From contig JAUPFV010000001.1 of the NCBI GenBank assembly GCA_036936605.1, positions 246,014,925-246,078,924 on the forward strand: 64,000 nt of DNA, in the 5' to 3' direction. Position numbers and translations under genes: made by a program. Shown piece after piece: positions 50,781 to 63,579 of the stretch. This DNA is from Limnanthes douglasii subsp. nivea. Lineage: Eukaryota; Streptophyta; Magnoliopsida; Brassicales; Limnanthaceae. Position 1 is the stretch's first letter. Each line of letters starts with the position of its first letter. The notes below the pieces were generated by a model. That model ran no database searches and had not been told where the DNA came from. It was given only the letters and a program-made list of their open reading frames with translations.

Positions 50781-53445
50781 AGTTTACCCTTTGATGATGG
50801 GTTTCGGTTCCCTTTTGCTCTAGATTTTGTTAAATGTTTTTAAAAGACGATTATCCGTCCATACCAGCTTGTTCCAAACTTTTAAAACCTACTTATGTCT
50901 GTCATAAGCTTTTTAAGGAGTGTTAACCAAATATTTTCGGCGAATGAGTTCCTTACGGATCACAAGATTTTTGGTCGAAGGACGTGTTTCTCTATTGTGT
51001 AATCTAACCATTCTTTAAGACTATTAAAGACTATTAAGTATTTTTTTTATCTCTGGCAACTGGGAGACCAAGTATAGATATATAGAGCCTCCTTTTAGCC
51101 GAAGCTGGTCTCCAAAGTGTATGTTTTCCAATTCTCAACTTTTTTTACATTAGTTTTTCAATTATTTTATTTGATTTTTGTTTCTATCTTCTCTTTTATA
51201 ACCACTATTTTGAAGCCGCCATTTGATACCCATATTTTAAATATACTCGGGAAAATTAGGCTCTTTGTTCATAGTTGGTTGTGGTCTAGCCTCTCTGTGC
51301 TATGAGGTTCTTCATCTGTTCCTTCACTAATGAAGATACTATTAAGTATTCATCTCTTCCAAAGAAGGAATTCATAAGACAAATCCGAAAGAATAAATAT
51401 GAGAATGAGAGGCTTGTTGAGGAAAACACGGTTGAAATAAGTTTATAAATGTATATTGGCAACAAGTCTAAGGATCAAGAGTTTGAGAAGGTGTATGATA
51501 ATTCTTTAGATGCTAAAATTAATTTTTAGAGGCTTGAAAGGAAACTATGCTGAGCACCCAAAGGTTGGATAAGGTACAATAATTTTGTCACAATGATATC
51601 AGGATTACCCGTGGTGAAGCTAATGAAGTGGCCCATTAGAGGCAACAGACTTCAGCCAAAGATAACATGTCTAATAGTATTATTAACAATAGTAGATCAA
51701 TTATTAAGGGTCAAAATTTTATACTTTTGGCTCATATATCCTCTTATATTCCCAACTTCTCTTTTATTTCCGAGAGAGTTGTAAAAATATGTATTGTTGA
51801 TGCTTCAACTTCTACACCTTTGGATTCTAGTCGTTTAGACTCTATATCTTTGGTTTTTATTAAGATGCATAGGTTCGTGTAAAGTTCTTGTAAAATCCTT
51901 ATTTTGGTGCCATTAAGAACAAAATAATATCTGATATGAAAACGACACTCAACCAAGACTGCAATAAGTTTACAAAACAAGAATGAAACTCCTAAGGTTA
52001 CAAAGTCTTTATCTACAAATACTGCTTTCCTAGTTGATACGAAAACTCAGGCTGAATAAATCACATACTGTCATAGTTGTTTTTTTTACTGAATCAATCA
52101 TTACTTTGTTTGTTGAAGTTTTTAATACAAGAATAGGTTTGGAAGAAGATGTGGTTGTTACGACCGAGGTTTATGCTGAACCTTCGGTAAATACAAAACC
52201 TTGTGTTATTCTTAAATGAAAATTCTTCTAAGGTTACAAAAGATGTTATCTTTAGTTCTTCTACTATGGTTGATGATTCTTCTTCCAAGGACGCTGAAGA
52301 TGGACTGCCCCTTATTTTAGTTGGAGTTGATTCTCTTATTTCATGCATATTTTTATATTCTTTGGCTATGGTCTTTGGAGACCCAAATGTTATTTTATCT
52401 CTTCAAAGTACTTATTTGGCTGAACCAGGAGCTTCCCCAGCCTATAAGTTTTCATTGAACTAGATTCGTATATCGTTACTCAATTTGTTGAGTTGGCTAA
52501 TCAAATGATACTCTAGTTTCACATTTCTCCATTGCAAATGACTAAAATACATTTGAGCTTAATATTTTAGGTAATAGATTGTTGCTTCATTTATATTCTT
52601 ATGCTTTACATTATATATTATGTTGTATCATAGAAACTTATTATTATACATTGTGAATATGTAAACTTGTATTTCTAGTTATCCTTAATACTTTACCCAT
52701 GTTTTTCCAAACCAATGTCCATTCATTGTCTCATATTTCTTACATTCAGGATCTTCTTAATATTGCTTCTAAACTAGTGGAAATTGTTCTTGATGTTAAA
52801 GCTGCTCTTGAGGAGATGGTGGAGATTGGAAAGCAGCTAAGGGCGGAACTTGAAGCTATTTGAGAGAAGAAAAAAAACTTTTAAGCCTCCTACTACACTC
52901 TCATGCCGAATAATTAACGAGCATATCTTTATCAATTGTCAGTTGGGTAATGGATTTTTATATGACCACAAGGATCTTTCAGCGAGCTGTTGATTTGGTA
53001 TGTATATGAATATGACTCTCATTTTACTCGTGATGCTGTTGAGAATCGTTGGTCTTTTATTGATCAAGTACTTATTGATACCAAATTCAAGGCCAAGGTT
53101 ACGAGATTAAGTGTATAAGGGAAATTGAATGTTCTTACGTCAAAGTCTTGCTATGTTTCAGATATTTTTATTTTTGAGAGTCAAAACCGAATAAATACTT
53201 ATACGTTTTTTCCAGTATTTAATGCTTACTGCCATTAAGGAAGCCCTTGCTGAGGATTGTTCTTAAATGATTTTGGATTTCCATAACGGATATCCATATC
53301 TTGATTCGGGTGGCTTTGGAATTATATTCCTAAAGTTAAAAAGCTAAAATACTTTGACTTGAGTGGTCCCGATGAGGACATTGATGGGACCAATAATGTG
53401 TAGGATACTGGTAACAGAACTGATACTGTTTAAGAGCATTGGTGT
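50781..53445 (+). pseudogene. Antisense gene remnant of Tat element C
   Basis: Plus strand, opposite to the element C pol. With frameshifts it reads GFRFPFALDFVKCF and IRPYQLVPN at 50800-50880, then NWETKYRYIEPPFSRSWSPK at 51058-51116. This aligns with SGNWQHESAMMNLQFERRWK of element A. The reading ends AA|GTGTATG at 51116/51117, the same phase and place as the element A intron donor (AA|GTGTAATG at 3032/3033). Coiled-coil text follows (NKYENERLVEENTVEI at 51390; DVKAALEEMVEIGKQLRAEL at 52795). Strongly decayed. Unknown function. Confidence 0.5.
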
Positions 53446-54150
53446 TCAAACAAATGATGATGCCATAACCAAAAATAATATTTGAGATTCATTTTGGTAA
53501 TAATGTTGAAAATTTATTTTTTATTTATTTTTTGTGTTTTTGAATGTTAAAAACATTAAGTATTTATGTACTAATGATTTTTTTTTCTTTGGACGCGCCT
53601 ATATGTAATGAAACACTTAAATGTTCTCTATATTTTATATTGACAGATCAATTTCACTAGATGGAGATTTGTTTAAGGAACACTTATGTTCTACATTTGG
53701 ATTTTTCTAGAATTTTTCAAGCATGGTCGCGGTGCATGGCTCTCGCTAGGGGTTTTCCCTCTTTTTCTTTTGTTTTGAAGTAGTTTCAGATATTTCTTTG
53801 TCTCAGGATTGATTTTTGATCGTTTGAGACGTATGGATTATACAATGTTAATGGAACATTTTATCAATGAGTATTTATTGTTTGTTACAAAAACCTGTAA
53901 TAGCTTGTTTTAGCCTTAGGTTTTCCCCAAAGAATTCCATACTTCGGTATGTTGGCCTTTGTATTTTTGGATTATATTTTTTATACATATAAGAAATAAA
54001 AATTATTTTTTGGGATAAAAACGTTGTATTAATATCGAATGCCTCCTTATAAACTTATTGCATCACCTATAGAGGAAAGAGTGTATCCCTATGATTTAAT
54101 AAACACGTTTTTTTTATAGGAGTAGTGAAGTATAATATTTTAGTTTTTAG
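53446..54150. other. Spacer between antisense gene and pol of element C
   Basis: AT-rich, no domain recognised. It matches the convergent spacer of elements A and B. Confidence 0.35.
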
Positions 54151-55060
54151 GACTATGATAAAGCTTAAGTTCTAAGATGCCAAACTTTATTTCTTTCTTC
54201 ATCTAGTAACATGTAAGTTCATGGTTTTATTTTGGATTCGGCCGTGAAGGAAAACTCTTCTCAACATCTTAATTTCTTATCTTTTTGGTCAAAACTCTTG
54301 AACCGCACTTCATAATTACATTTATTCCTCATTAGTGTCTTATAATGCTCTGATCAAAGATGTGTTTTGACTGTTCTTTCTTCAATTAAGTCTATTTTTG
54401 TGTTTCGATCTTGTTCATTATTTGGTTTATCGTACACTCATCTTATGGGATGGTATGCATACTTTGGCTGTCAATATTTCCTTCATTCCATGCGCCATGG
54501 CGAGTGATGTTTTAAGTACGGTTCGGTATGACCATAGACTTCTTATAGGAATTTGGCCACGTTCAATTCGCTCATACTAACATTTTTTTTGTACCTTAAT
54601 TTTCATATTTCCTACTTCAATTTCACTCTAGGACCGATGATGGGAATGAGAGGAGAATAATTGCTTTATTCATTTGACGCATGCAAAATATTATGACGTT
54701 ATCATTTTAGAAATGAGTTCCATTATCTATAGTGGTAACTTTTAGGATTTCATACCTGTAAGATATATTCACTTTTCAGAAATATATATCCTTAATTGCC
54801 ATGATATACTACAATGGTTTTGCTTCCATCCACTTTGAGAAGTAATCTACGGGAACCATTACGTATTTTATTTCTCCTGAAGCAAGTGGAAAAGGTCCTA
54901 CATTATCTAGACCTCATCTCTCAAATGAGATTGTTGTAGTTATTGATTTTAATAGTATTTCCAACACTTATATTGAATTGGCGAATCATTGACATGTTTT
55001 AAACTTCTTTATTTTTTTTCTTTGCATCATCCATAATGGTTGGCTGTAATAGCCTTGTAT
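54151..55060 (-). pseudogene. Integrase of Tat element C
   Basis: The minus strand reads QPTIMDDAKKK at 55040, VDYFSKWMEAKP near 54840-54860 (the AVDYFTKWVEAEPL core block), LWSYRTVLKTSLAMAHGMKE at 54510, and DLIEERTVKTHL..EHYKTLM with KCNYEVRFKSFD near 54280-54400. Many stops. Confidence 0.7.
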
Positions 55061-57560
55061 TGGGATCTTTATATATAGTGCATTATCTCCATAGCGAGTA
55101 TTTTCTTTTGAATCATGTAACTCCTCTATGACGACGACTGATCTATGCCTAAGAACCAAAGTAATAGTTGGGTTAAACCATTTATGTAGTGCAATCGAGA
55201 TACAAACAAATCTCTCGATTTTGTTTTAACGTTTGGTTAGAAATCTTTCTGTTAGATACTTTTTTATTAGAGTTCTCTAATTTTATTTTTCTTCCTCGCC
55301 TTATATTGCCAATATTCCTTGCCTTCTATTGAACATTTACAAGCCGACGATGCAAGTGCGTCAGTTGTTGAGTTCTCGAATCTTTGGACTTGTTTGAATT
55401 CCAGTTTCTCAAAATGAGCAACTAATCAATATAAATCTTATAAATACTCAAATATACTTTTTTTCCTTGGCCTACCCTCAAACCTAAGTTATAACTATTT
55501 GGGAGTGAGTTATGAGTTGTATCTTTTTCACCTCATAAAACTTTGTGAGACAAATTTTTGCGATCACAACTTCATACCCATCTTCTTGGATGTTGGGAAT
55601 GTAAAATTGATGGATTGGTTTAGGAATCCCATTTAGAGATATAAGCTTAATTGCTGCTCGTTACCTTTGATTATTGCTTCATCTATCAGCTTTGACTCTC
55701 CATGTATATATTGAATCATCGTTTAGATAAATATACCCTCTCAGACTAAAATTCTATTAGAAATTCTGTAAATGTTTGGGCTTTTATTTTAGTTCTCGAC
55801 TCAAAGTTGATATCATAATCCTCTAACTATGTTAAACAATTTTAGTCCTTTTGACATGTTAGGTGTTTACAATGCATTTATTAAACGGAAAGATGTTATA
55901 ATTATTATTTTTCATGCTTAAAAATATGGCCTCATTTTCATACCTGCAACTACTAGTGCTAAAGTAAGTCTCATTGATTATAAATACCTAGTTTTAATTG
56001 GTAATATATATTTACTTACATATTATATTTCTTTAGATTATCTTCCCTCCTCCTTTATTAGTATTGGACTAACTGTGCAGTCTGAGGCTGCAAAGTATTG
56101 GTACAAAAAATTCTCTTATCCGGGGTTTGGTTAACAATTAAGGGGACACCAAGAATTTCTTTTGTATTGTTAAATGCTTCATCACATGTCAGATTCCATT
56201 AAACGTTTCTCGTTTCTCGCAATACTTGGAAGAATGGTTGGCACTTATCCAAATATCTTGATAAGAAAATGTTGAGTGTTGCTAGCCTTTCATTAAGAAT
56301 TTGGGCTCCTTTCAAATTATTTGGTGGCTCTATTGTTGCCAAACTAGCCAGTTATGTTGGATATGCTTTGATTCACTTTTTACTCACTATGTAACCCATA
56401 AAATTTCTAAACCTTACACCGAATGTGTATTTTGCTAGGTTCAGTTTTAGGTTTACTCTTACGCTGTTATCATATATCTCGGATAGGTAGGCTAGACGAT
56501 CTTCTTCATAAAGGCTTGTTTCCAATGGGTCAATGATATAGGCTTGCATGTTTTGACCCAATTGACTTTCAAATATCTTATTTACTAGCGTTAGGTTGGT
56601 TTCTCTAGCATGTTTTTTTGAAGGGAATTACTTTATAGCAATGTAGCCCTCTTTCAGTAGTGAAAGTTGTATGTTTTTTTATCCTTCTCTCTTATCTGTT
56701 ATGATTGTATCCCATAAAATCATTCTTGAGGGTGCCATTTTATTTCCTGATGTTGATCTACTAGATGGTCAATCTTTGTTAGTAGGAGGGATCTTTCGAA
56801 CATGCTTTATTTAAGTCACTGAAGAATGCATATATCCCCCACTTTATATTCTTTTTATTGATCTTAGCTATCTACATTGAATAATTGAAGTTTCTTATGT
56901 CTCTTACGTCCGTCAATATATCTATTTCTTCAACGATCTCCTCCATATTTTGTGGGGAATAAAATATCCTTTTTATATGATAGGTTGAAAGTTATTCTTG
57001 ATATCTAACTGAGGATAGATGACTTATGTCGGGACTCATGTTACGTCATGTGTACTTAATGCAAACATATCTAGGTTATTTTTCAAAAAATCAAAATTAT
57101 GTACTTGAGACCGGTTTTGATATCTCAGTCGGTCCTTAAAGTATTTCTTACTTCTATAAGTACATCTTCTACACCTTCCCCGACTGCACCAATTGAGGTC
57201 CTTCTCTAGGTTCATCATTTATTCCAAGGCGACCCATTCTTTTTTTGGTTACTATGATTTGACTGCAAAAGTTGTTGCATATCACTCCATGGATATTTTC
57301 TGATTGTCTATAATAACGATCACTTTATCGTTTATATGGTATCTTAGGTACTGGTAGACTGTAGATACTACGACATGCATCTGATCAACCTAAGATCCTC
57401 CTAATATGATATTATAAGAATGATGCATCAACCACCATAAAAAACACATTGTACCTTTTTGGAAAATCTTGCTTCCCTAGAGAAACTTCAAAAGTTAGCT
57501 CCCATTGTACACTTGTATTTGTACCATTGAAACCTGTGAGGATTATTTAAGTCGGGTTCA
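55061..57560 (-). pseudogene. RNase H, RT and protease region of Tat element C
   Basis: The best-preserved part is RT: LGQNMQAYIIDPLETSLYEE (56500-56560, active site YIDD changed to YIID), VRVNLKLNLAKYTFGVRFRN and FMGYIVSKK to 56373, then PPNNLKGAQILNERLATLNI near 56290. Upstream LKNNLDMFALSTHDVT at 57040-57100 is the RT start (D-M-F-A-W..D). Protease and RNase H are too decayed to define motifs. Confidence 0.75.
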
Positions 57561-58560
57561 GCACTAAAGCTCCCTCTAATTCTTTCAAATGTACTTTTGT
57601 ATCAAAATGTTTCTCGATCATCACTTTTTGTTATCTCCACTCCTACTAGCTCTATCGTTATTATCATTACATGACTGTGTGGAGACACCAGTAATTTTAG
57701 ATCATCATACGAGACTGATAGGTTCGGATACGGGTTTGGTACATATGTGTGGATGTTTGTCCTTGGCATACTATCTTGATCTTTTATGCATACTTCTTTC
57801 TTGATTTTTTGGAGACTCTGGAGTATCACTCCTATGACTTTTCTGTTTGGATATGGATCCAAATATTCTTCATCTTCATTTGCTTTCGTCACTATGATAA
57901 CATTTATGTCTAGTAGCCTATGTTCTTTGGCTAAGGGCGAGATTATTTCACAACATCAGTGGAAACTTGCCTATGTTTCTTTTTTTTATTTCTCTTTAAC
58001 AAACTCGTTGAGTTTTATCTCCTTAATTAAAGCCTGGACTTGATGCTACAAATTGCAGCAATCTCTAGTAAAATGACCAATATCACCGTGGAACATATAG
58101 TATTTGTTTTTGTTTCGGTTTTTCTTTGCTACATGCAATATTCTAAGTCTGTTGTACTTTATGGTATCTTAGTGTTTTCATCTATTATTTACAAGGTCTC
58201 GGTCACCTCCGTAAATGGTCATCGAGGGGGATAATCAACTCTTTTTCTACTGCTGGTGTTGTAGCCATTTTTGGACTTTTCCTTATACCATTGACACTGC
58301 CTTGTCCTCGGCCTGACCGAAGTTGACCCACCATTTTTCTTTATGTTTATTTGTGCTACTCGGTTGGATTTTAATATGTTTCTCAAATTCATATTTAGAT
58401 CTACCTTATTCCTCTTTAGTGTTAATCACCACACAACTTACTTAATTCATGGAACCAAACTCGGATCTTCACACTTATCGAGCCACTTGATATGGAAACT
58501 CCTAATCTATGAAATTTTTGAAGACTCTCAATCTAGTAGGATTCACCTATAGAGAGAAGA
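57561..58560 (-). pseudogene. gag remnant of Tat element C
   Basis: The minus strand has FHGDIGHFTRDCCNL followed by HQVQALIKEIKLNEFVKEK near 57990-58095. This is equivalent to YHHDIGHNTEDC...LKQEVQNLIEIGKLGAYVK in element B. The linker to protease includes DEEYLDPYPNRKVIGVI. The capsid domain is not recognisable; the 5' end of the element is not found. Confidence 0.65.
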
Positions 58561-60490
58561 AATATTAATGAAAACTGAAACCAAACTTTTCCTGCAACTA
58601 TATTTCTTAGGCTTCAATCCTTCGATTGCGCAACTAAAGTTCATCCAACAAAGTTTATGGTCTTGTCAACAATGAAATAGTGACATTGAATAAAATCAAA
58701 ACAAGGATTTATAGGACTCAAATTATGGAGAAATCCTACATCCATAGGCTATTTAGATGGAACAATTGGAAGAAATTTCAAAGAACACAATATACAATAT
58801 ACATTGTTCAAACTTTTCTAAACAAAGTATCAAGTTTCAGTGAGATCTCACAACCTTGAGTATTTTCTTTAGTGCTTCTCTTAAATAATTCACCTGACTC
58901 TAAAATCATTAATTCGTTGAGCATTTTCTCTCACAAACAAATCTTTCTCACAACAAAAACACTTTCTCTCTCTACTTTTAGAATTAGATTTTAAAGAGAG
59001 TCACTATACATATTTATTGTATCATCAATATAAATAAAATCCAAAAGAATACAAAGTTATCATAAAATTACATCATGCTCACACTATCAAACCAAAATAG
59101 TTACACAACATCCATATTAGCGATTTCGATCGACTCGTACAAAAACTTGTTATAAAACATATATTAGCGATTTCGATCGACCCGTACAAAAACTTGTTAC
59201 AAAACATATACTACCGATTTCATACCACAGTTAAATTTTACATCCAACTTACCTAAAACAAGCTTGTAATACACTTACACCTCAATATTCTTCCTTTAAT
59301 CACTTTCAGTATATTAAATCAGCACAGATTGATTCAGATGACTCACAAAGCTTTAATCTTACCGCGAATCAACTTCCCACATTCTTTTCTCACATATTTG
59401 TGACTTATTTTTTTGTTGATAGTTTACTTTTTCTCTTCCACAATGAACAAACTCAGTACGCGACAACTTTGTAGTGGTAGAAACCCACTACTTCCAATTT
59501 AAACACGATAATGGCCGAACCCTTTCATAAAATCGAAACTGTATATTGATCGAAACCAAACCAAAACTTTATCATATGTGTTTTAGGTTCAATTTGCAAA
59601 AATCACTCTGTTTAATCTTTTAGCGAATAACCTTTTATGGTCGGAACTAATATCCATTAGTTGGTCCATGCATAGAATAAAAATAAATACTTGGAATATG
59701 TTTTACTACTATTTATAAAATCTACAGATGATATATTATTATTATTATTATTATTTTATTTTTTTTGGACAAAACTAGACAATCCAAATTAAATAAAAGA
59801 ATTGCGAATGTGGTTTACTTTTTTAAGTTCGTCGATTTCATCCACAATTGCCCTTATCTTTTCATATAAAGAAAAGCCATGCTCTGTTTGATAGACATGA
59901 ATTGGCTATAATCGATAAGACCATTTGCACCTTACAATGATGTTTAAGCGAAAGTAAACGGCAAGACCATTCCAAGATTGCTTATTTTAAGTTCGTTTAT
60001 AATGTTAAATATGATGTCAGATAAAAACACAGAGTATGTACAGAATTCACGTAACTTTGCCTGCAAAATCAACCGATATTTTCTGGCGATAGTTTTATTT
60101 TGGTTCACCGACTATCCAATAGTAGGATAAGATTTTTAGTTTGGACATGTGACTCTGTTTGGCAGAACTGAAGGTTACAAAAATTATTTTAAAAGTGTTA
60201 TCCTTTTTGCTTCCGCTTCATTTAGATAAGAGTTGTTCACAAGAAGACACCAAAAGACTGTTACTATCTGATCGGTACTGGCAACTCAATCATCGATACA
60301 AATAAAGGTTACTACAAATAATGTTGACTCATTTCTGTGTTTACTATTAAACCCATCTCCAATAAGTTGGCATCACAATATTATTTATTCACATGATCAT
60401 AAGAGCATTGAAAACAAGTTTGTGCTTATTATCAGACTTCATTGAAGTGTAGTACTTGACAGCTGTTGTAATTGTTGATCCTTTGTGAAT
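58561..60490. other. Upstream region of the NPF gene, repeat-bearing
   Basis: No gene seen. A 43-bp direct duplication (core AGCGATTTCGATCGAC followed by CGTACAAAAACTTG) lies at 59119-59205, with a partial third copy. 58950-59060 (CTCTCTCTACTTTTAGAA and TATAAATAAAATCC) looks LTR-like. The last kilobase before 60490 would hold the NPF promoter. Confidence 0.4.
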
Positions 60491-60498
60491 ATATTAGT

Positions 60499-60508
60499 AT
60501 ATATATAA
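60499..60508 (+). promoter_or_regulatory. Likely TATA box of the NPF gene
   Basis: TATATATAAG about 75 bp before the start codon; this would place transcription start near 60530 and give a leader of about 45-50 nt. Confidence 0.5.
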
Positions 60509-60578
60509 GCATCTCTTTATCCAATTTACTTTGAAAAACGAAAGGACTTCATAGCATTTTCGAAATTCTAAAAGAAAA

Positions 60579-63261
60579 ATGCAGAAGAATGATCAAGATG
60601 ACACAAGTGATGAGACCAAGATCAACTACAGAGGATGGAAAGCCATGCCATTTGTTATAGGTAATTCATATGAAAAAAAGATAGCTTATGTTTTGAAAAC
60701 TATAAAGTTTTTTGACAAGTTTTCGAATTCGGCCAGGAAATGAAACTTTCGAGAAGTTGGGTACTACAGGGACATCGAACAATCTGTTGGTGTACTTGAC
60801 TGTTGTGTTCAACATGAAAAGCATCACAGCTGCAACTCTTATAAACATCTTTAATGGCACCACAAATTTCGCTACTATAGTAGGAGCTTTCCTTTGTGAT
60901 TCTTACTTCGGTCGTTACAAAACTCTTGGATTTGCTTCCATTTCCTCATTTTTGGTACACTTTCTTAACTTTGCGAAGGCTCTACAACTTTAATATTTTA
61001 TCACAACATTCAAAACTCTGCCATGTACTTGAAAATCTGCACAAAATGACATTTAAAACACTATAAAAACAATAGGTTTGTGACTATGGTCACGTTTAAA
61101 CCCGCGATTGTTATGAGGATTTTTTTCACATAGTCTTTTAATTTCAAAACGTTCGGGGAAGATCTCTCCATTATTACAATTTTTATCATATAGTTTTCTG
61201 ACATCAAAATGTTCCGTGAACGTTCTTCGACTATAAAGATTTCGATAAATTTAGTTACTGGCGCCTCAAAAATCAATGACTAAATTTATCAAAATCTTCT
61301 TAGTAGAGGGACGCTCAACGAACATTTTGTCATATCGAGTGATGTTCACCGGATGTTTTGAAGACGAAAAACTAAATTTATCAATATGGACAAGTTCATG
61401 GACCTTTACCGGACGCTTTGAGCTAGAAAAACTATATGAAAAAAATCGTCATAGTATGTGACCTATCACGAATTTAAACCACTATGATCACCTAAAAGTC
61501 ATTATCAAATTCATCCTCTAATAGTTTCATTTTGGTTTACAAAGGGAATGCTTTTACTAGCCTTAACAGCGGCCATCTCCAATCTACACCCACCTCGTTG
61601 TTTCGCGTCAGACAATAGCCTATGCACTGCACCAACAACATGGCAAATGGTGTTTCTGTTAAGTGGGTTCGGGTTCCTTATTGTAGGAGCCGGTGGCATT
61701 AGACCATGTAACTTAGCTTTTGGAGCAGACCAATTTGACCCGAAAACAGAATCAGGAAAAAGAGGAATTAACAGTTTCTTTAATTGGTACTACTTCACCT
61801 TCACATTCGCGATGATGGTGTCTTTAACGGTGATTGTGTACGTACAAACAGATATTAGCTGGGCTTGGGGGTTTGCGATTCCTGCGTTCATGATGTTCTT
61901 GTCTTGTGCATTATTCTTTTTGGGTTCGAGGGTTTATGTGAAAGTTAGACCAGATGGTAGTCCAGCTACTAGCGTGGTACAAGTTTTGGTTGCAGCAATC
62001 AGGAAGAGAAGGTCAAAAACACCGGAGGAACCTTGGTTGTCTTTGTTTAACCATTTTCCTTCGAGTTCTATAAACTCGCGGCTAACGTACACCAGTCAGT
62101 TCAGGTACTTACTCTTCTTTAATCGAATTTGTATGTTTCTCTAGGAAACTCAGGGCCAGTCTTCTCATCCTAGTTAAGATATGAAAGTTTAGTCCCACCT
62201 GACAAAATTGAAATATTTTTGTCCAAGACTTTGCATTTCTCTAACAAGGGTGAATATTGTTTGTTTCCAGATGTCTCGACAAGGCTGCGATCCTAACAGC
62301 CGATGACGAAACAAACACAGATGGATCTGCTCGTGATCCATGGAAACTTAGCACTATGCAGAAAGTTGAAGAAGTGAAATGCATCATTAGACTGACTCCA
62401 ATATGGTTTGCAGCTCTGATATACTATCTCGCCATAATCCAACAACAAACGTACGTCGTTTTCCAGGCCTTACAATCGGATAGACGCCTAGGAACTACGA
62501 ACTTCAAAATCCCAGCTGCAACTTATAATATATTCACGATGATCAGCCTCACTCTTTGGATTCCTATCTACGACCGTGTCATAACCAAGTACTAAATCTT
62601 CTTGTTCTATTAAGGTAGTCATATTTTTTATAAATGAATTCTCGCTCACTTGACATGTATCTTTACTAGGTACCTCCTCCAAAGATTCAAAACCAAGCGA
62701 GGAACCCGCGGTATAACGATCCTCCAAAGAATGGGAATCGGAATGGTAATTTCAGTAGGCACCATGATACTATCCGGCCTTGTCGAAAACAAAAGAAGAC
62801 ATCTTGCATTAACTAATCCGGTAGGAGTCGAATCGAGACGCGGCTCGATTTCTGCCTTATCTGGTCTATGGTTAATACCACAACTAGGATTGATTGGTTT
62901 GTCCGAAGCCTTTACAGTAATTGGCCAAATCGAACTTTACTATAAAGAGTTTCCTGAAAATATGAGAAGCATTGCTGGATCCTTTTCGTTCGTGGGATTT
63001 GCTTTGTCGAATTATTTAAGTGGTTTGATTATAACTTTGGTGCATGGGTTCACAGCGGGGTCAAATGAATGGTTGCCTGAAGATCTTAACGAGGGAAGAT
63101 TGGACTATTTTTATTACTTGGTTGCTGGAATTGGAGCTGTTAATTTTTGTTTCTTTGTGCTATGTGCGAAATGGTATAAGTATAAAGGAGTTGATGGTAG
63201 TGATTATGTAACTGAGGTTAATATGGTGGGAGGATCTAAAGCTGAAAATCCATTAGTTTGA
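60579..63261 (+). CDS. NPF (NRT1/PTR family) transporter, five exons, 589 aa
   Basis: Proton-coupled major facilitator of the plant nitrate/peptide/hormone/glucosinolate transporter family. Exons 60579-60660, 60737-60954, 61545-62104, 62271-62588, 62670-63261; all junctions are GT-AG and in frame (1770 nt). It starts [20 protein letters not shown]. The ExxEK proton-coupling motif is NETFEKLG at residues 29-36 in TM1. TM2-3 region has [18 protein letters not shown] and [20 protein letters not shown]2 signature FNWYYFTF is at about 179-186. A hydrophilic loop (250-300) follows, then [31 protein letters not shown] and [12 protein letters not shown] near the end. About twelve TM segments; length is normal. 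Closest by eye to the NPF2 subfamily (GTR and NRT1.10-like), but substrate cannot be inferred. ATG chosen because it precedes exon 1 in frame, 70 bp after a TATA box. No stop or frameshift: probably functional. Confidence 0.9.
61025..61503. mobile_element. Foldback/MITE in NPF intron 2
   Basis: Nearly 480 bp of intron 2 forms a long imperfect hairpin. The inner arms are AGATTTCGATAAATTTAGTT (61238) and the complement of its partner (AGATTTTGATAAATTTAGTC). Outer arms are GACTATGGTCACGTTTAAAC near 61082 and, complemented, GATCATAGTGGTTTAAATTC near 61485. The two arms run about 200 bp each at roughly 75-80 percent identity. The loop is about 13 bp. No coding capacity. Confidence 0.7.
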
Positions 63262-63579
63262 AAAAATATACTTTTAGTAATTAAATAAGCTAGATATTAA
63301 TAATATTTATTATAATGATTATAAATAAGCTTTCAATTTCTCATGTTTTGTATATAGATAGATCCATCATCATTTTCGTTGGATTTTTCGGAAAAATATA
63401 TATTTTATTTTCAAATAAATAATACTTCATATTATAATTGTATTTCTTTTCAGGATTTTTTTTATAGCAGAAAAATAATTTATTAATTTGGGTAGAATTT
63501 GGTGGCCTACGAAAGTACCTGACTTAATGAAAATTATCATAAAATATAGATCCATAAGCTTCTAAATTTGAAAAACGCG
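63262..63579. other. 3' flank of the NPF gene
   Basis: AT-rich. It should contain the 3'UTR; candidate poly(A) signal variants (TTAAATAAGC at 63280, TATAAATAAG at 63322) are present. No gene seen. Confidence 0.4.
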
